The position numbers and the translations under genes were made by a program. A DNA stretch of 64,000 bases from Zymoseptoria tritici IPO323 (Eukaryota > Ascomycota > Dothideomycetes > Mycosphaerellales > Mycosphaerellaceae), in contig NC_018211.1 of NCBI RefSeq assembly GCF_000219625.1, forward strand, positions 1,488,001-1,552,000. Reading direction: 5' to 3'. Every line of letters starts with the position of its first letter. Within the stretch, counting starts at the first letter, position 1. The notes under the pieces are model-generated. The model was not told the DNA's origin, made no database searches, and saw only the letters and a program-made list of their open reading frames with translations. Positions 32,613 through 45,760 of this stretch are shown piece by piece.

Positions 32613-33429
32613 GACAGACAGGACAGAGATGGGACGGGATGGATGGCCTAGAGGCTAGCTTTGTAGAGTAATGTGGGATATAGACATAGATCGCGAGTAA
32701 TGCCAGAGTCGACTACCAGAGTCCATGATATTCTGCAGCTCCTTCAAGCGTGCATGTACGGTCATTCAGCCCGGCATGTCATCGTACCTGTACGGCTAAT
32801 CAGACTTCCATGTCCGGGTACTTATACGCCAGAATAGGCTGCCATGCCAGCATACATGTACAGCTATTTGACTGAATATGCCATCGTACTTGTACGGTCA
32901 ATCGACATGGCATGCTGATGTCTCCGCTTGCCTCCATAGTTTGTCTGCTAGGGTACCGCTACGACTACCTTGCATGTCTCGTTGCCTTGACTGTACAACC
33001 ACCTTGCATGTCTTGTTGACTTATTACCTGTACAACCACCTTTACGCTTACCTGTACCTGGACTCCTAACAGGATCAATTGGGTTTGAGCCTACTAGCAT
33101 GTCCTGGCACTTTATATGGACGCCTAATAACGCGGCATCATATCTCAGCTATACGAATGCACCTCCGCCGGCTGAGTGACAGGATATAAAGGTAGTGGTA
33201 TGTGGTACTATTCCGAGTACATACAGCCCCGGCACTTATCCAGCGTGCTCGCTATGTCATCCTTCACAAACACTGCCTCCTCATCAAATCCTCCGTCACA
33301 TGACAGTTCGGTCGTCACTTATCGTCAATCCAAACCAAGCACAATATAGCTTTCCTTCACCCACAAGCTCGAGCAGGCTGTGCTTTTGTCCCAATAACCC
33401 AGATCCAGCATATTCAATTCCATCACATC
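32613..33429. other. Repeat-rich intergenic tract
   Basis: Between the transporter (+) and OPI1 (-), which converge. The tract 32750-33070 is full of short TGTAC and CATGT words and contains a near-tandem duplication at 32971-33041. A TATA-like word (gatataaagg) lies near 33182. I see no gene. Confidence 0.55.
32971..33041. repeat. Imperfect tandem duplication (about 34-37 bp unit)
   Basis: Unit 1 (32971-33004) and unit 2 (33005-33041) share ttgcatgtct at the start and tgtacaaccacc at the end, and differ by a few substitutions and a 3-bp length change. Confidence 0.85.
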
Positions 33430-35027
33430 TCACACCTTTTCATCGTGCATCGTCTGATCCACTTCCTGCTGATCCCTCCTACCAACCCGCTCCAACCACC
33501 TCTCGGCAGACTCTAACGTCGCCTTCAATACACCACTGACCTGTGTCATCATATCCAACCCTTCCGTCGCAAAGGCAATCATGCGTTGCGCATGCCGGCT
33601 GGTATCACTTTCAGTCGATTGCGATCCATCTGACACGAGCCGCCAGCGCTGCGGGAGGGACATCAGTTGCGCGCGGACGAACTCGCGTGCGTTGGCCGGC
33701 AGGGCTCCACCGGCGTAGTTGTTGACGTGGTCGACAACATATTTCAGCGTCTGCATGATCTGGTCGCAGCAATGTCGGATGTCGTTGGCCAGTCGTCGTG
33801 CGTTCTCGTTTTGATCAGGAGTCGCTGGGCGAGGGCCCTTTTCGAGCGCTGCGCCGTCCAGGTGGTGCTGGCGGTTACCCTCGTACTGATTCAATGCGAT
33901 GGATAGCGCGCGAGTCAAGTGCTCTACGTTTGCGAACGCGTGGCTCAGCATGTTCAGGCAGAAGCGGAGGGAATGTCGTGAGGTTGTGCTGAGAGCGACT
34001 GAAAGGCCAGAGGTGGTAACGAAGACTTGTGATGACCAGCTACGGTTGCGAGACGGTCGATTCATCGCTCGATCTGCAGACGCAGGACTGGCTTCTTCTC
34101 GATAGGAGGGCGGCCGGCTGGCGCCGTAAGCTGGTAGCTGCTCTGTGATGATGTCTCGTCCTTGTCTGGTGATCCCATCCGTGTGGTGTTCGATCTCCAT
34201 GGCATTGTAGTCTTTCGCACCGTGCTCGAGATCTGTCGGTCGCCGTGCTTCGAGATACCGACGGACTCCATTATCCATACCGGTGATTCCTCCAACTGTG
34301 CTGACCGCACTGACAACAGGCGTGGTAATATTACGCTCGACTAGATTATAGCCATACTGCACAAAGCGAGGTGAGTAGTGCTTTGTAGTGGAGTAGGCAG
34401 ATATCGATCCTTTGATCGTCCCTCCCACCCATGGATGTGCTTGTGCTATCAGTTCAAGCAAAGGCTCAGGGTCATGTGCAGCGGAGCCTGCCATTCCTGG
34501 GCTTGCATGTGCTGAAATGTGCATGTTCTGCCCTTGGGAAGATCGCGCGAAAGCTGTTGACAGACGTCAAACTCTGCGACCCCTCTTCCAATCTTGTCCT
34601 GTCACTCACCTGGGTTTCCCAGTCCCGAGAGTGCCTCAGCCGCCATGCGCACGTCTGGGTCCTCCATTGAGACCACACTCGTCGATCGCGCCGCTCTATC
34701 CTCTGCGCCCATTGCGCTCCCGTTCCCTCTTGGACTTGTCATGATCATGTCGTTACTCCTTCGTTGCCCATTTGTAGTCGGGGCATGTCCTGGGTCTATT
34801 CGCGGTAGACTTCTCACAGATGCCGGGGAGCCGAGGGCATGTACGCTGTCCCTCGAGGACGAGCGTTGTTCGAATTCGTGCGATAGAACTGTCTTAAGAT
34901 CTGGCAGAGTGATATCGGCGTGCAACGGCGACTTTTCGGGCGAGTGTTGAGGCACCACAGGCCATGTTGCAGCATCCAGCGGGTTCCGCGATGCGCTCGC
35001 CGGCCGTCGCTCTTGCGAAAGCTCCAT
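33430..35027 (-). CDS. OPI1: Transcriptional repressor Opi1 / CCG-8 homologue
   Basis: Opi1-family regulator, which senses phosphatidic acid and represses phospholipid genes in yeast; the filamentous-fungal member is clock-controlled CCG-8. Two exons: 35027..34610 and 34511..33430, 499 aa. Family marks are DPDVRMAAEALSGLGNP at the end of exon 1, HPWVGGTIKGSISAYSTTK at the start of the second part, and GLSVALSTTSRHSLRFCLNM in the core. The intron is 98 nt with GTGAGT and TTTCAG ends. A second in-frame AG 18 nt downstream of the first could also serve as acceptor and would drop six residues. The C terminus is helical. Confidence 0.9.
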
Positions 35028-36133
35028 GGCCTGGCGAGGCGCTAGCTATTGTGAACGTGACAACGTCGGAAATCGGGTTTGGTGTGTCGCAGTGACATGA
35101 ATGAAGATGTATAGAATCACTGCGATTGTGCAAGCTGCAGTACTTGAGGTGCCTTAGAAGAGGTCGTCGTCGTGGGGAGTGAGGACGATCGAGGGTCCGA
35201 GCGTCAAGCATGTGACAAGAATTGTGTGCTACTGGGGTCCGCCGGCAAAGTCAAAACGCTGGCCTTATCTGTGCTTGCTGTGCTCGCTTCCAAGCTTTGG
35301 CTTGTGAAAGATATATCGATGGCCTATTTTCGGTGCATGCTCCGAACAATCCACTGCGCACGCGTACGCAGGTATTATACATCAACGCTCGGTACATATA
35401 TTGTACTTTATCAGCGTTCAAGACGGCGTCCGGCCGCCCACTCCTGTCTCATTCTCACGACTTGGATGTGAACATCCGAAACTTGCAACTCGTGAAACCA
35501 TCATCATGTGAAAATCCTTGGCCAGTGACAAGTTGTAGCTTTGTCCTCGGTCATAAACCATGTCACACAAGCGATATTCACATGCGATGCAAAAATCTCA
35601 CTCCACAGCTCGTGGGAACTGCAGTGATACAGCGCATGTGAGGGATCAATTTTTCATCGTCGCGGAACGTCTGCCTCGGACTGATCCCGTGAAAGAGAGC
35701 CTCGTGTTGATGAGGGCCCCGAGCGCCTCGGACGGTGTTCAACGGATGAAGACTCACCTATCAAGCCATCCGCACGTGTTGGCAATGCATCTTTCTCAGT
35801 AGTTCTCTCACTCATCAAACTGCACATTGCAAACCAACCAAGCGAAAGTTGTGCCGATCGTCGGTGGGTTTGGCATTTGAAATCGGAACCCGTACTTTGA
35901 CAACCTACAAGTCCTGTCGACCATGTATCTCCCTGTGAACGCTTGCTTTGCACCGGACGAACTGCACGTGGCACGCTTGCTGTGCGCACTTTGAGCGCGG
36001 GCATAGAGGCAGGATGGCCAGCTTGGCTGTACTCGCCGATCAGCTGGTTTTTTTAAATTGAGGTGGGTATTCTTTTCCACAGCTGACGGGCATTTCGTGG
36101 TACATCGCGTCGCCACGTGCCTTTTTGCCTTCC
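35028..36133. other. Intergenic between OPI1 and TFIIIC subunit
   Basis: No gene is supported. It holds the OPI1 promoter next to 35027 and a second copy of the dispersed repeat near 35860-36015. Short open frames over the repeat differ between the two copies, which argues against a conserved protein. Confidence 0.5.
35860..36015. repeat. Diverged dispersed repeat, copy 2
   Basis: Resembles 26505-26665 in the same orientation. The best-matched part is 35915-36010 (cctgtcgac ... ttgcaccgga ... gcatagagg). I could not measure the identity. Confidence 0.55.
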
Positions 36134-37968
36134 TTATCCGCCCTCATTGGCACGTTCTCCAATTTCAGCACCTGCATCAGCCTGGTTTTCCATATCCGCA
36201 AAGTCACCGGCGCCATCGTCGACACCATCGCTATCCATGGCCACATCATTCATGCCATCTTCTTCTCCAACGATCATATCTGCATCCGCACCATCTTCCT
36301 GAGTGCCATTGGCAGTACTTCCCGACTTGCGGGCCTTGGCTGACATTATCAACGCTCTCGCATTGTCACCATTCTTCGCCGCATACCTAATTTCCTGGCT
36401 CATTGAAGCAGCGTGTGGGCCAAGCTGTTTTGCGTTCAGATACGTCTCGGTGCGATCGCCCCGAAGGATTTTATTCGGAATCGTAGCCACGGCCTTGTAG
36501 TCCTCTTCTGGTGGCTCCTGACCGGCAAACAGGTACCGCATCTTGTCCTTCATGATCGTTCGCGCCTTTGACATGGTCCCATTCCAATACCATCCCCACT
36601 GGTGAACGTCGCACTCCGTCCGAATCTCATCCGTATGGAAGAGGGCGTGCACGACGGGATCGGTAACGTCGCAGACCTGCCATGTTTTGCCATTTGCTGT
36701 GATGTTCTTGCCATCGAATATGTGTGTGCTCGGATCGGCTTTTGAGTGCCGCAGCGTGCGTGCCCACAGCGACTTGTGTTCGGGTGCGAGAGCGCCGTCG
36801 GGAGTCTTCAAAGATTCCGGAGCATGCTTGAAGGCTTCCCGGTCGACTTGAAACATCATCGTCTGGTAGAAGCGGTACTTTGGATCCTTTCGAGGGTCGA
36901 CGCCATATCTGATCAGACTATCGCGCCAAGGTCCAGCTCTGAAGCTGTATCCGACATACTGAGTGGCTTCCTTGAAAATAGACTCACTGATTGTGGGCAA
37001 AGCATTGATGGCCACGCGCTTCGTGATCAGAGGCCGCTCATCCATAAGCTTTTGTAACTCGTCGATTGCCCTCGGCAGCACATCACCGCCTGGACTGCGT
37101 CTGGGTATTTCCATAGGCGGCTTTTGTGGTATTTCATCGTCGCCGCAGTCCGGCGCGAGGGCCCAGATCACTCGACGCGGTGGTGCTGACAGGTTTTTGG
37201 AGGTCAAATTGCCGGTCTCGTCTTTCTCGAAGACAACACCAGCGGCCTGTTCGTAGTCATACTTGTAGGGCATGTCCATGCTGGTGAACGCCGGAGGTCC
37301 GGGGAATGCGGTCGCCATCGAAGGATTAGATCCGAGGTCGACATGGAAGCTCTTCAATCTGTCGTAGTCCGATACCATGAGGTGATCTCGAATCTCTCTC
37401 ATGATGGGCAGGTCGGCGTTGCGAAGCTGAAAGTCTGGCAGCGTGCGGAATCTGTGTGTCTCGCGCACCATTCCTACAGCCTCGACACTATATCTGTCCA
37501 CATTGTCGCGAAGTCTTCGCACAATCTGAGCAGCCTTGGGGTTGCTGCACACCCGCACGGGCTGAGCTGGCTCAGTGAAGGGCTCATCGGAGCCCCGTTT
37601 GCGCTTGCGACCTGTTTGCTTCGGCACTGTAACTTTCAACAGAACGTTCCGAGTCTCGATGCCCGTCGACGCAATCTTCTTCGCCAATGGGTCATTGGGC
37701 CGGAGGGAAACGCCTACGACCGGTTCTGGAAGCGCATTCTGTCTGCTGCTGAGTCTTGAGTCACCTACATGATGTTCGAGAGCCTGTTTCTCCGTAAGAT
37801 GTTGTCTGTTGAAGGAATGTTTGCAGCACCTACGTTCTTCACGAGTGCCTCACCACCGAGCGATGCGAAGCCACGCTCAAAGTTTTTGATGATGGACGGA
37901 TGCTCGATGCTGACGAACCGGCCACGCCCAACAGTGTGGATTGGTGCAAGTTCCCGACCGTCCGCCAT
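36134..37968 (-). CDS. TFC1: Transcription factor IIIC subunit 5 (TFC1/Sfc1-type)
   Basis: DNA-binding tauA subunit of TFIIIC, which recognises the A box of tRNA genes for RNA polymerase III. Two exons: 37968..37834 and 37783..36134, 594 aa. The 50-nt intron (GTAGGT...AACAG) joins GGEALVKN to ALEHHVGDSRL. The N terminus IEHPSIIKNFERGFASLGG and the motif SLRPNDPLAKKI are family features. The central barrel and winged-helix parts include LPDFQLRNADLPIMREI and YSFRAGPWRDSLIRYGVDPR, the most conserved block. The C terminus is acidic (DGVDDGAGDFADMEN), as in orthologues. Confidence 0.92.
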
Positions 37969-38550
37969 GTCGGCGATGTTGTCGAAGAAAGTAGAGGCGT
38001 TGCTGTCTGTTTTAATTTGAAGTTACTACAGAGTTGTACGGACCACCACGAATTTATCTCAAGAGATCGAATTGTCACGTGGTATTGAGATGAACGGACC
38101 CCTCTTCCACCGTCCCAGTCGTCCAGACTCTCGAAGGACCAAGCACAAGCACTGCTGCTCCGAGGTGCCTTCCGCCTACTCAACGTCAACTCCAGATCCA
38201 AGGTATCTGCGCGACTGCAGACGGGCTCGCTGCAGCAGAGCATCTTCAGCGCGATTTGAACATACCTGACTCGCTGTAATTGGACGATCACCACACCACG
38301 ACATCACACCTCCGCCCTCTTGGCATCGACCCCGACAGACAACAACACCTCCCGCGAACTCTTGTCCATCACCGCCACCGGACCTCGCGTGTCGCAGCGC
38401 CGTCGCTCTCTTCGTCGTCCTTCTCCAACGTCACCTCGAGTCGTGCGTTCCATCGTCCCTCACGGCGTGGACGGCTGCAGGGCTGGGCCCCTTCCTTGCT
38501 GCTCCGCATTGGGTTGCCCTTGATCGACGTCCCATTGGACGAGATTCGCC
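37969..38550. other. Divergent promoter TFC1 / RTS1
   Basis: A 582-bp gap. It contains a CACGTG at about 38076 and a TC-rich tract before the RTS1 start, probably its 5' UTR. The minus frame over 37839-38294 overlaps TFC1 exon 1 out of frame and is not called. Confidence 0.5.
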
Positions 38551-40751
38551 ATGAAGGGCTTCCGTCAGCGCGTGGTAAGTGGAAAATGAGAACTGAGAGC
38601 GCACACATATTCTAATGGTCGGATCTCATAGAGCCAGCTCTCGCGGGCGAAAGATCGAGAGGGTAACAAGCTCGCGAAGAAGAAGGACTCCACCTCGGGC
38701 ACGGCATCGCCTCATAACGGAACAACGCAATCACCTGCTGGCTCCGCGCATGCTACTCCGACCTCATCCACCAGCAATCTTGTCGACCCACGAAACAAGC
38801 CTCTGCCGGCCGATGCTCCGAACCAGTCTCATCCGGGCGCTCCGGTTCCTGGCCAGTCGCAGGCCAATGCTCAAAACCCGAGTCTGTTCGCGCAACATGG
38901 AGCAATCAGTGCAATGCCTGGACAAGGACAACAAGGTGGTCCATCCACTCCAGGCCGGCAGAACAACCCACTCGCTCCCAGTGTGGTGATCTCTCCGAGC
39001 GCTCCCGTGAGTACACCACAATCCTTGCAATCTTGGTACCAGAACTGACCGACTCATAGCATGTCCCGCCTCCAGGCGCCGCCGAAACTATGCCACACGA
39101 TCTCGCGCCACCAAAAGCTGGTTCAAAGAGCTTACTGTTCGATAGACTACAGGCCACCCCGAAAGACACGGTGCCCGAGGGAATTCGAACTCCGAAACGA
39201 CAGCATTCGTCCCGCTTCGACATTTCAGATCAAAGACAGCGCGAACTGGAGAAGCTTCCTGGCTTTCATGAGGTGCCGCCGAACAGGAGACAGGAGCTGT
39301 TCATGCAAAAGCTGGATCAGTGCAACATTATATTCGATTTCAATGACGCGTCTGGGGACATGAAGAGCAAGGAGATCAAACGACTCGCATTGCATGAGCT
39401 GTTGGACTATGTCGCGCAGAATCGTCAAGTCATCTCGGAGCCAATGTACCCGCGCGTGGTCGAAATGTTCGCAAAGAACCTGTTCCGGCCCATCCCACCG
39501 CCCATGAATCCGCAGGGCGAGGCATTTGATCCGGAAGAGGATGAGCCCGTTCTGGAGGTTGCTTGGCCGCACATACAAGTCGTGTACGAGTTCTTCTTGC
39601 GTTTCATCGAGAGCCAGGACTTCAACACGAATTACGCCAAACAGTACATTGACCACGGCTTTGTATTACAACTGCTTGAGCTGTTCGACTCCGAAGACCC
39701 CAGAGAAAGAGACTTCCTCAAGACCACGCTACACAGGATATACGGCAAATTCCTCAACTTGCGATCCTACATTCGCAGAAGCATCAACAACGTGTTCTTC
39801 CAATTCGTATACGAGACGGAGAGATTCAACGGGATTGCGGAGCTTCTGGAGATCCTGGGCTCAATCATCAACGGTTTCGCGCTGCCACTGAAGGAAGAAC
39901 ACAAGCTGTTCTTGACCAGAGTTCTCATCCCTCTGCACAAGGTGAAGAGTCTGAGCATGTACCACCCTCAGCTGGCATACTGCATCGTGCAGTTTCTTGA
40001 AAAGGACGCTGCCCTCACCGAAGAGGTCGTGCTCGGCCTCTTGCGCTATTGGCCGAAGGTGAACAGCACCAAGGAGGTCATGTTCTTGAACGAAGTGGAA
40101 GATATTTTCGAGGTCATGGATCCCGCAGAATTCGCCAAAGTCCAAGAGCCACTCTTCAACCAGCTTGCGAAAAGCGTCGCAAGCCCGCACTTTCAGGTAT
40201 GTCTGGTGTATGGGATTCTACGAACGATTGTGTTACTGATGGATGATAGGTCGCTGAGCGCGCACTGTACTTTTGGAATAACGAGTACTTCTGCAATCTT
40301 GTCAGCGATAACGTGGACGTGATCCTGCCCATCATGTTTGCGCCGCTGTACGAGAACTCGAAAGGACACTGGAATCGGTAGGTTGAATCGTGTCGCAAAC
40401 CTGAGCCCGTACTAACAGCCGCGCAGGACCATCCACGGCATGGTGTACAATGCGATGAAGCTTTTCATGGAAGTCAATCCACAGCTCTTCGACGAATGCT
40501 CGCACGATTACACGGAGCAGCAGAACAATGCCGAAGCGGTCAAGGCGAATCGACAGGCCAAATGGGACCGCCTGACTCAGCTCGCTGAACAGATGAAAGC
40601 GAATGGTCACTCACCAGCGGTACGACCTCCACAAGGGTACGGGACTGGCTCGAAGAGTCCCGTACGCGAAGGCGAAGGCGATCCCATATCCATGGAGCGG
40701 TTACGCTTACAGGACGACAGGAGAGCTGACAGGCAGACGGTACGTGGATGA
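38551..40751 (+). CDS. RTS1: PP2A regulatory subunit B56 (RTS1-type)
   Basis: B' (B56) subunit directing protein phosphatase 2A to substrates in stress and mitotic control. Five exons: 38551..38574, 38632..39006, 39060..40196, 40250..40377, 40427..40751, 662 aa. The first exon is only eight codons (MKGFRQRV). The 150 residues after it are disordered and Ser/Pro/Gln-rich. The HEAT-like core is textbook: [96 protein letters not shown]. The last intron has an ideal ACTAAC branch. The frame ends at 40751, but a GTACGT donor sits just before the stop (40740), so a further exon is possible. Confidence 0.93.
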
Positions 40752-41450
40752 GATACTTGAGCATGCTCTCACACTCATCTCACTACACCTGCCTTTCGGC
40801 CAAGCCCAATTCTCCTTTGTATATCCGCTTCACGATCCCAGCATGTCCCCATAGCGAACTTTAGTCCCGGTCTTCCATTCTATCATCTCGTTTCGAGATG
40901 CTATTGTATTGTGGGCTATTCTGATTGGATTTGGCGTGTCTACTAGAAGCGTTCGCACAGCAGCAAAAGTCGACATACCGACGGGTCCTCTTCCACGTCG
41001 GCAGCGCCGTCTTCGGCAGTCTCCGGCAGCAGATCGAGGAGCGAAAGCGGCAAGAGTCGATAGAGAGCGAGGATGCAGCTCCGGGGCTCAAGGAAAAGGG
41101 AATGTATACTTTTCGTCCGTAATCATGGGGAGCAAACCTGAGTTTACGGGCGCCTAAGAGCAGGACGAAGGGCGTTTGAAGAAGCCGAGTTTTAACGAAA
41201 TCGCATACTACCAATTCTTTCCGGCGCAAAAACTCCACGCCGCTTCTATTTGTGCTCCAGCAACATCGTGATACCCCATGCTCATTGAAACCATCCATGG
41301 ATGTCGGCAATTCCGCCGCGCTAGCCCCAATCCGTATGACTAAGTCTCAAAAATTGCTACCACGACCAAGCGTTGATATGCGAATCACTTTGTCCTTCAC
41401 GTGCGGTCGTCCTCACGAAGATCACAGCCAGTCGAAAGAGCGGCTTCAAG
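40752..41450. other. Intergenic between RTS1 and ADE6
   Basis: Contains the 3' end of RTS1 (possibly one more exon) and the ADE6 promoter. No independent gene is visible. Confidence 0.5.
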
Positions 41451-44400
41451 ATGCAGGAGACTGAAATGGCATACCGAGCCTTCCCCGGTTCGTCTGCATT
41501 CTCCGAATTCCGTCTCAAACGAATCGCAGCCGCCATCGGAGCTAAGGAGTTGCAGTCGATATGGGTGCACTACGTTGCGTCTCATGAGGAACTTCGGGCA
41601 GATCAGATCTCCGTGCTGGACCAGCTACTTGAATATGGAAGCTATCCTGATCCGAACAACAAGCTGTACGGCGCTTTACTTAAGGCAGTAATCCACGGCC
41701 ATTTGCCCGAAGACGCACGCATCCAAGTCTTCTTTGTCACGCCGCGAGCAGGCTCAATATCACCCTGGAGTTCCAAGGCTACTAGTATTGCACATGTCTG
41801 TGGACTCGAAGATGTGGTCAAGCGCGTTGAAAGAGGTCTCGTCTTCGTTGCGCGATTCGACGAGATCTCCAAGGATGGATCAATCCCGAGTCCGGACTCC
41901 CTCTACGATCGCATGACGGAAAGCATCGGCACGCAGTCGCCAGATCTGGATGCCATGTTCGCACAACTTCCGCCAGCCCCGTTGCAGAGAGTCCAGCTGC
42001 TGCAGAACCCTGCAGGACCGAGAGCCGCGCTTGAAGACGCGAACAAGACCCTTGGACTTGCTCTCGACGGATCTGAGATGGACTACTTGATCGATGCCTA
42101 CACCAACCAGCTCAAACGTGATCCGACCGACGTCGAACTGTTCATGTTCGCGCAGGTCAACTCCGAGCACTGCAGACACAAGCAGTTCAACGCCAACTGG
42201 ACGATCGATGGAAAGGACAAATCTCGTAGCTTGTTCTCCATGATTCGAAACACGCACAATTTGCACCCACAGCATGTCATATCGGCATACAGCGATAACG
42301 CGGCCGTTCTGCAGGGTAATGCGGGAGGCCACTGGGCGCCAGATCATTCTTCTGGCGAGTGGAAGCAGATCAAGGAGGATGTGCACTACCTGGCGAAAGT
42401 GGAGACTCACAACCACCCGACTGCGGTCTCACCATATCCTGGAGCCGCTACAGGATCAGGTGGTGAAATCAGAGATGAAGGCGCAGTCGGCAGAGGTTCA
42501 AAGCCAAAGTCCGGCCTCGCTGGCTTCAGCGTATCCGACCTGTTGATCCCGGGATACGAGCAGCCATGGGAATTGGATATTGGTAAGCCTGCTCATCTCG
42601 CGAGCAGTCTCGACATCATGCTCGAAGCTCCAATCGGAAGTGCAGCCTTCAACAACGAGTTCGGCAGACCATGCACGACCGGGTATTTCAGGACTCTTTC
42701 GATGAATGTGCCCGTGGACGAGAACAAGACTGAGGTAAGGGGATACCATAAGCCGATCATGATTGCTGGAGGTGTTGGTACTGTTCGACCGGAGCACGCA
42801 CTGAAGACCAAGGGGCTTGTCAGTACTGGCGCTCACTTGATTGTTCTTGGAGGCCCGGCAATGCTCATTGGATTGGGTGGTGGCGCAGCGTCCAGTATTC
42901 AGTCCGGAGAAGGCAGCGTTGATCTTGACTTTGCCAGTGTCCAGCGTGGAAACGCCGAAGTGCAGAGACGAGCACAAGAGGTCATCAATACATGCACATC
43001 ACTTGGATCAGAAAGTCCAATCCAGCTCATTCACGATGTGGGAGCTGGAGGTCTCTCCAATGCTCTTCCAGAGTTGGTCGAAGACGCAGGGTTTGGTGCG
43101 CGTTTTGAGCTGCGAGAAATCGACAATGCCGATCCGAGCTTGAGCCCACTTCAGATTTGGTGTTGTGAGGCCCAAGAACGGTACGTGATGGCTGTCGCGC
43201 CGGACAAGCTGGATGTGTTCACAAAGATCGCGAAGCGTGAACGTTGTGGCTACTCGGTTGTCGGTCAAGCTGTACAAGAAAAGCGCCTGGTATTGATGGA
43301 CCGAGACTCTCAAGACGAGCCCAAGCCAATCGACCTTCCAATGGGCATTCTCTTTGGCAAGCCTCCCAAGATGCACCGAACGGTCGACTCGCGGAAGCTT
43401 CGCATCCCGAGCTTCGACAGCTCGCTCTCCAAATATTTACCGGACATTGCTCCTGGCGAGGTCCTCAACCATCCCATCGATCGTGTATTGGCGCTTCCAG
43501 CTGTGGGCTCAAAGTCGTTCCTCATCACGATTGCAGATCGCACTGTCGGCGGACTGACAGTCAGAGATCAGATGGTTGGCCCTTGGCAAACTCCCGTCGC
43601 TGATGTTTCGGTCACCGCAACGTCCCTTACTCCTGGCATCACCACGGGAGAAGCCATGGCTATGGGCGAGAAGCCTACGTTGGCTCTCATTTCGCCTGCT
43701 GCATCTGCACGGATGGCAGTGGCAGAGTCACTCCTTAACATTGCCGCTGCCAGTATCCCCAATAGACTCAGCAAAGTCCGACTCTCGGCGAATTGGATGG
43801 CTGCCAGTGGTCACCCTGGTGAGGGTGCTGCGCTGTACGAGGCTGTCGAAGCCATCGGCATGCAGCTTTGTCCCGAGCTGGGCATCTCAATCCCAGTTGG
43901 CAAAGACTCCATGTCAATGAAGACGAAGTGGGAGGGCAAAGAGGTCACTGCACCGTTATCACTCGTCATCTCTGCATTTGCGCCAGTCAACGACCTTAGC
44001 AGTACCTGGACCCCAGCACTCAGGAGACCTGAAGATGTGGGCGAGACTCTGCTCATGTTCGTTGACCTGGCTGGTGGCAAGAAGGCGATGGGCGGATCAG
44101 CGCTTGCACAGTGCTTCAGCCAAGTTGGTGATGTCGCTCCTGATGTTCATGATGTGGATGATATCAAGGACTTCTTCCATGCTGTGGAGCAACTCCACGA
44201 GTCCGACATCGTACTTGCTTACCACGACCGATCAGATGGTGGACTGTTCACGACCTTGGCGGAGATGATGTTTGCTGGACGCTGTGGTCTTGATGTGATG
44301 CTTGACCGGATTGTGACATCGGGCAGGCCGAAGGACCTGATCGAGACGTTGTTCAACGAAGAACTTGGCGCCGTCTTCCAGATCCGCAAGAAACATGAGA

Positions 44401-45515
44401 ATGTCTTCCGTGGAGTCTTCGCGCCAATGAAGCCGATCACCATCGCCACTGTACCGAAGGCGCCTCGCCAAGACGTTGCCATGTACTATGGTGCAGATTG
44501 CGTCTACCGCGCTTCACGGAAAGAGTTGCAACAGAAATGGGCACATACATCTTGGGCCATGCAAAAGTTGAGAGACAATCCTGACTGCGCCGATGCTGAA
44601 AAGAAAAACATTGAAGACGACCAAGATCCGGGCTTACGGTTCAAGCTTACCTTCAAGCCCGAGGAGAACATTCTGCCATGGTCAACGACTCTCACATCCC
44701 AAATCAGAGCGAAGCCGAGAGTCGCGATTCTCCGTGAGCAAGGTGTCAACGGTCAAGCGGAAATGGCATTCGCGTTCTCCGTCGCAGGCTTTACTCCGAT
44801 TGACGTTCACATGACTGACATCCTATCTGGACGCTTCTCGCTCGCTTCCTGCGTCGGTCTGGCCGCGTGCGGCGGGTTCAGCTACGGTGACGTGCTCGGA
44901 GCCGGTCAAGGCTGGGCAAAGAGTGTTCTGCTGCACGAGAACACGAAGAACGAGTTCAAAGCGTTCTTTGAACGCAAAGACACCTTTGCACTCGGAGTCT
45001 GCAACGGATGCCAATTCCTCTCTCGCCTCACGGAGATCATCCCTGGTGCTGAGACGTGGCCCACGTTTGAGCGCAACGCCAGCGAGCAATACGAAGCCCG
45101 CGTGTGCATGGTCGAAGTCGCCAACACACCCTCGCAGCCTCCAAGTGTGTTCCTCCACGGCATGGAAGGTAGCTACCTGCCCATCGTCACGGCCCACGGC
45201 GAAGGTCGCGCCAACTTCTCCGCTACGGGCCAGTCATCGCCGCAATCGCTTATCGATCAAGGCTTGGTCTCGATGCGCTATGTTGACAACTACCTCAAGA
45301 CTACCGAACGCTTCCCGTACAACCCCAACGGTAGCCCAATGGGTATCACCGCCGTGAGGACACCTGACGGAAGAGTCCTGGCGATGATGCCGCATCCTGA
45401 GCGCACCATTCTCAAGGACGTTGCGAGCTATATTCCGCGTGAACAGGCAAAGGAGTGGGGCGAATATGGACCTTGGACGCGGATGTTCAAGAGCGCAAGG
45501 CGATGGGTTGGTTGA
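41451..45515 (+). CDS. ADE6: Phosphoribosylformylglycinamidine synthase
   Basis: ATP- and glutamine-dependent FGAM synthase, fourth step of purine synthesis, cytosolic. A single exon of 1354 aa, the normal length of the large eukaryotic PurL. The start at 41451 is the first ATG of the frame. The synthase domain shows [19 protein letters not shown], the substrate loop [19 protein letters not shown] and the second ATP-type lobe with [15 protein letters not shown]. The C-terminal class I glutaminase carries [12 protein letters not shown], the nucleophile Cys in [12 protein letters not shown] (near residue 1180) and the partner His in [10 protein letters not shown]. All catalytic residues I looked for are present. 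Confidence 0.98.
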   Translation: MQETEMAYRAFPGSSAFSEFRLKRIAAAIGAKELQSIWVHYVASHEELRADQISVLDQLLEYGSYPDPNNKLYGALLKAVIHGHLPEDARIQVFFVTPRAGSISPWSSKATSIAHVCGLEDVVKRVERGLVFVARFDEISKDGSIPSPDSLYDRMTESIGTQSPDLDAMFAQLPPAPLQRVQLLQNPAGPRAALEDANKTLGLALDGSEMDYLIDAYTNQLKRDPTDVELFMFAQVNSEHCRHKQFNANWTIDGKDKSRSLFSMIRNTHNLHPQHVISAYSDNAAVLQGNAGGHWAPDHSSGEWKQIKEDVHYLAKVETHNHPTAVSPYPGAATGSGGEIRDEGAVGRGSKPKSGLAGFSVSDLLIPGYEQPWELDIGKPAHLASSLDIMLEAPIGSAAFNNEFGRPCTTGYFRTLSMNVPVDENKTEVRGYHKPIMIAGGVGTVRPEHALKTKGLVSTGAHLIVLGGPAMLIGLGGGAASSIQSGEGSVDLDFASVQRGNAEVQRRAQEVINTCTSLGSESPIQLIHDVGAGGLSNALPELVEDAGFGARFELREIDNADPSLSPLQIWCCEAQERYVMAVAPDKLDVFTKIAKRERCGYSVVGQAVQEKRLVLMDRDSQDEPKPIDLPMGILFGKPPKMHRTVDSRKLRIPSFDSSLSKYLPDIAPGEVLNHPIDRVLALPAVGSKSFLITIADRTVGGLTVRDQMVGPWQTPVADVSVTATSLTPGITTGEAMAMGEKPTLALISPAASARMAVAESLLNIAAASIPNRLSKVRLSANWMAASGHPGEGAALYEAVEAIGMQLCPELGISIPVGKDSMSMKTKWEGKEVTAPLSLVISAFAPVNDLSSTWTPALRRPEDVGETLLMFVDLAGGKKAMGGSALAQCFSQVGDVAPDVHDVDDIKDFFHAVEQLHESDIVLAYHDRSDGGLFTTLAEMMFAGRCGLDVMLDRIVTSGRPKDLIETLFNEELGAVFQIRKKHENVFRGVFAPMKPITIATVPKAPRQDVAMYYGADCVYRASRKELQQKWAHTSWAMQKLRDNPDCADAEKKNIEDDQDPGLRFKLTFKPEENILPWSTTLTSQIRAKPRVAILREQGVNGQAEMAFAFSVAGFTPIDVHMTDILSGRFSLASCVGLAACGGFSYGDVLGAGQGWAKSVLLHENTKNEFKAFFERKDTFALGVCNGCQFLSRLTEIIPGAETWPTFERNASEQYEARVCMVEVANTPSQPPSVFLHGMEGSYLPIVTAHGEGRANFSATGQSSPQSLIDQGLVSMRYVDNYLKTTERFPYNPNGSPMGITAVRTPDGRVLAMMPHPERTILKDVASYIPREQAKEWGEYGPWTRMFKSARRWVG

Positions 45516-45760
45516 AGCAGGATACGCATGGAATGATTCTCGGCTTGTTGAGGAGGTGTTCTGTAAAGGTCGCTTTGCAACAGGAGTCTGGATTTAGGTG
45601 ATGTTGAGGCTACAGACTGTTGCAAATGCGAATTGCAAGCATAGATGTAGTCGGCTGACTCTCCGTCCTCTCCGCATTAGATTAAGGCCATAGGGCATGG
45701 TACTCAGATGTGCCCTGATGTGCCCTCCCACGAGGCTTACGACGGCATTCCTCCGCCGCC

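Noticed and set aside
35654..36116. Minus-strand frames over the repeat at 35.9 kb as a gene
   Set aside because: The similar DNA at 26.5 kb does not keep the same frame, so a conserved protein is unlikely.
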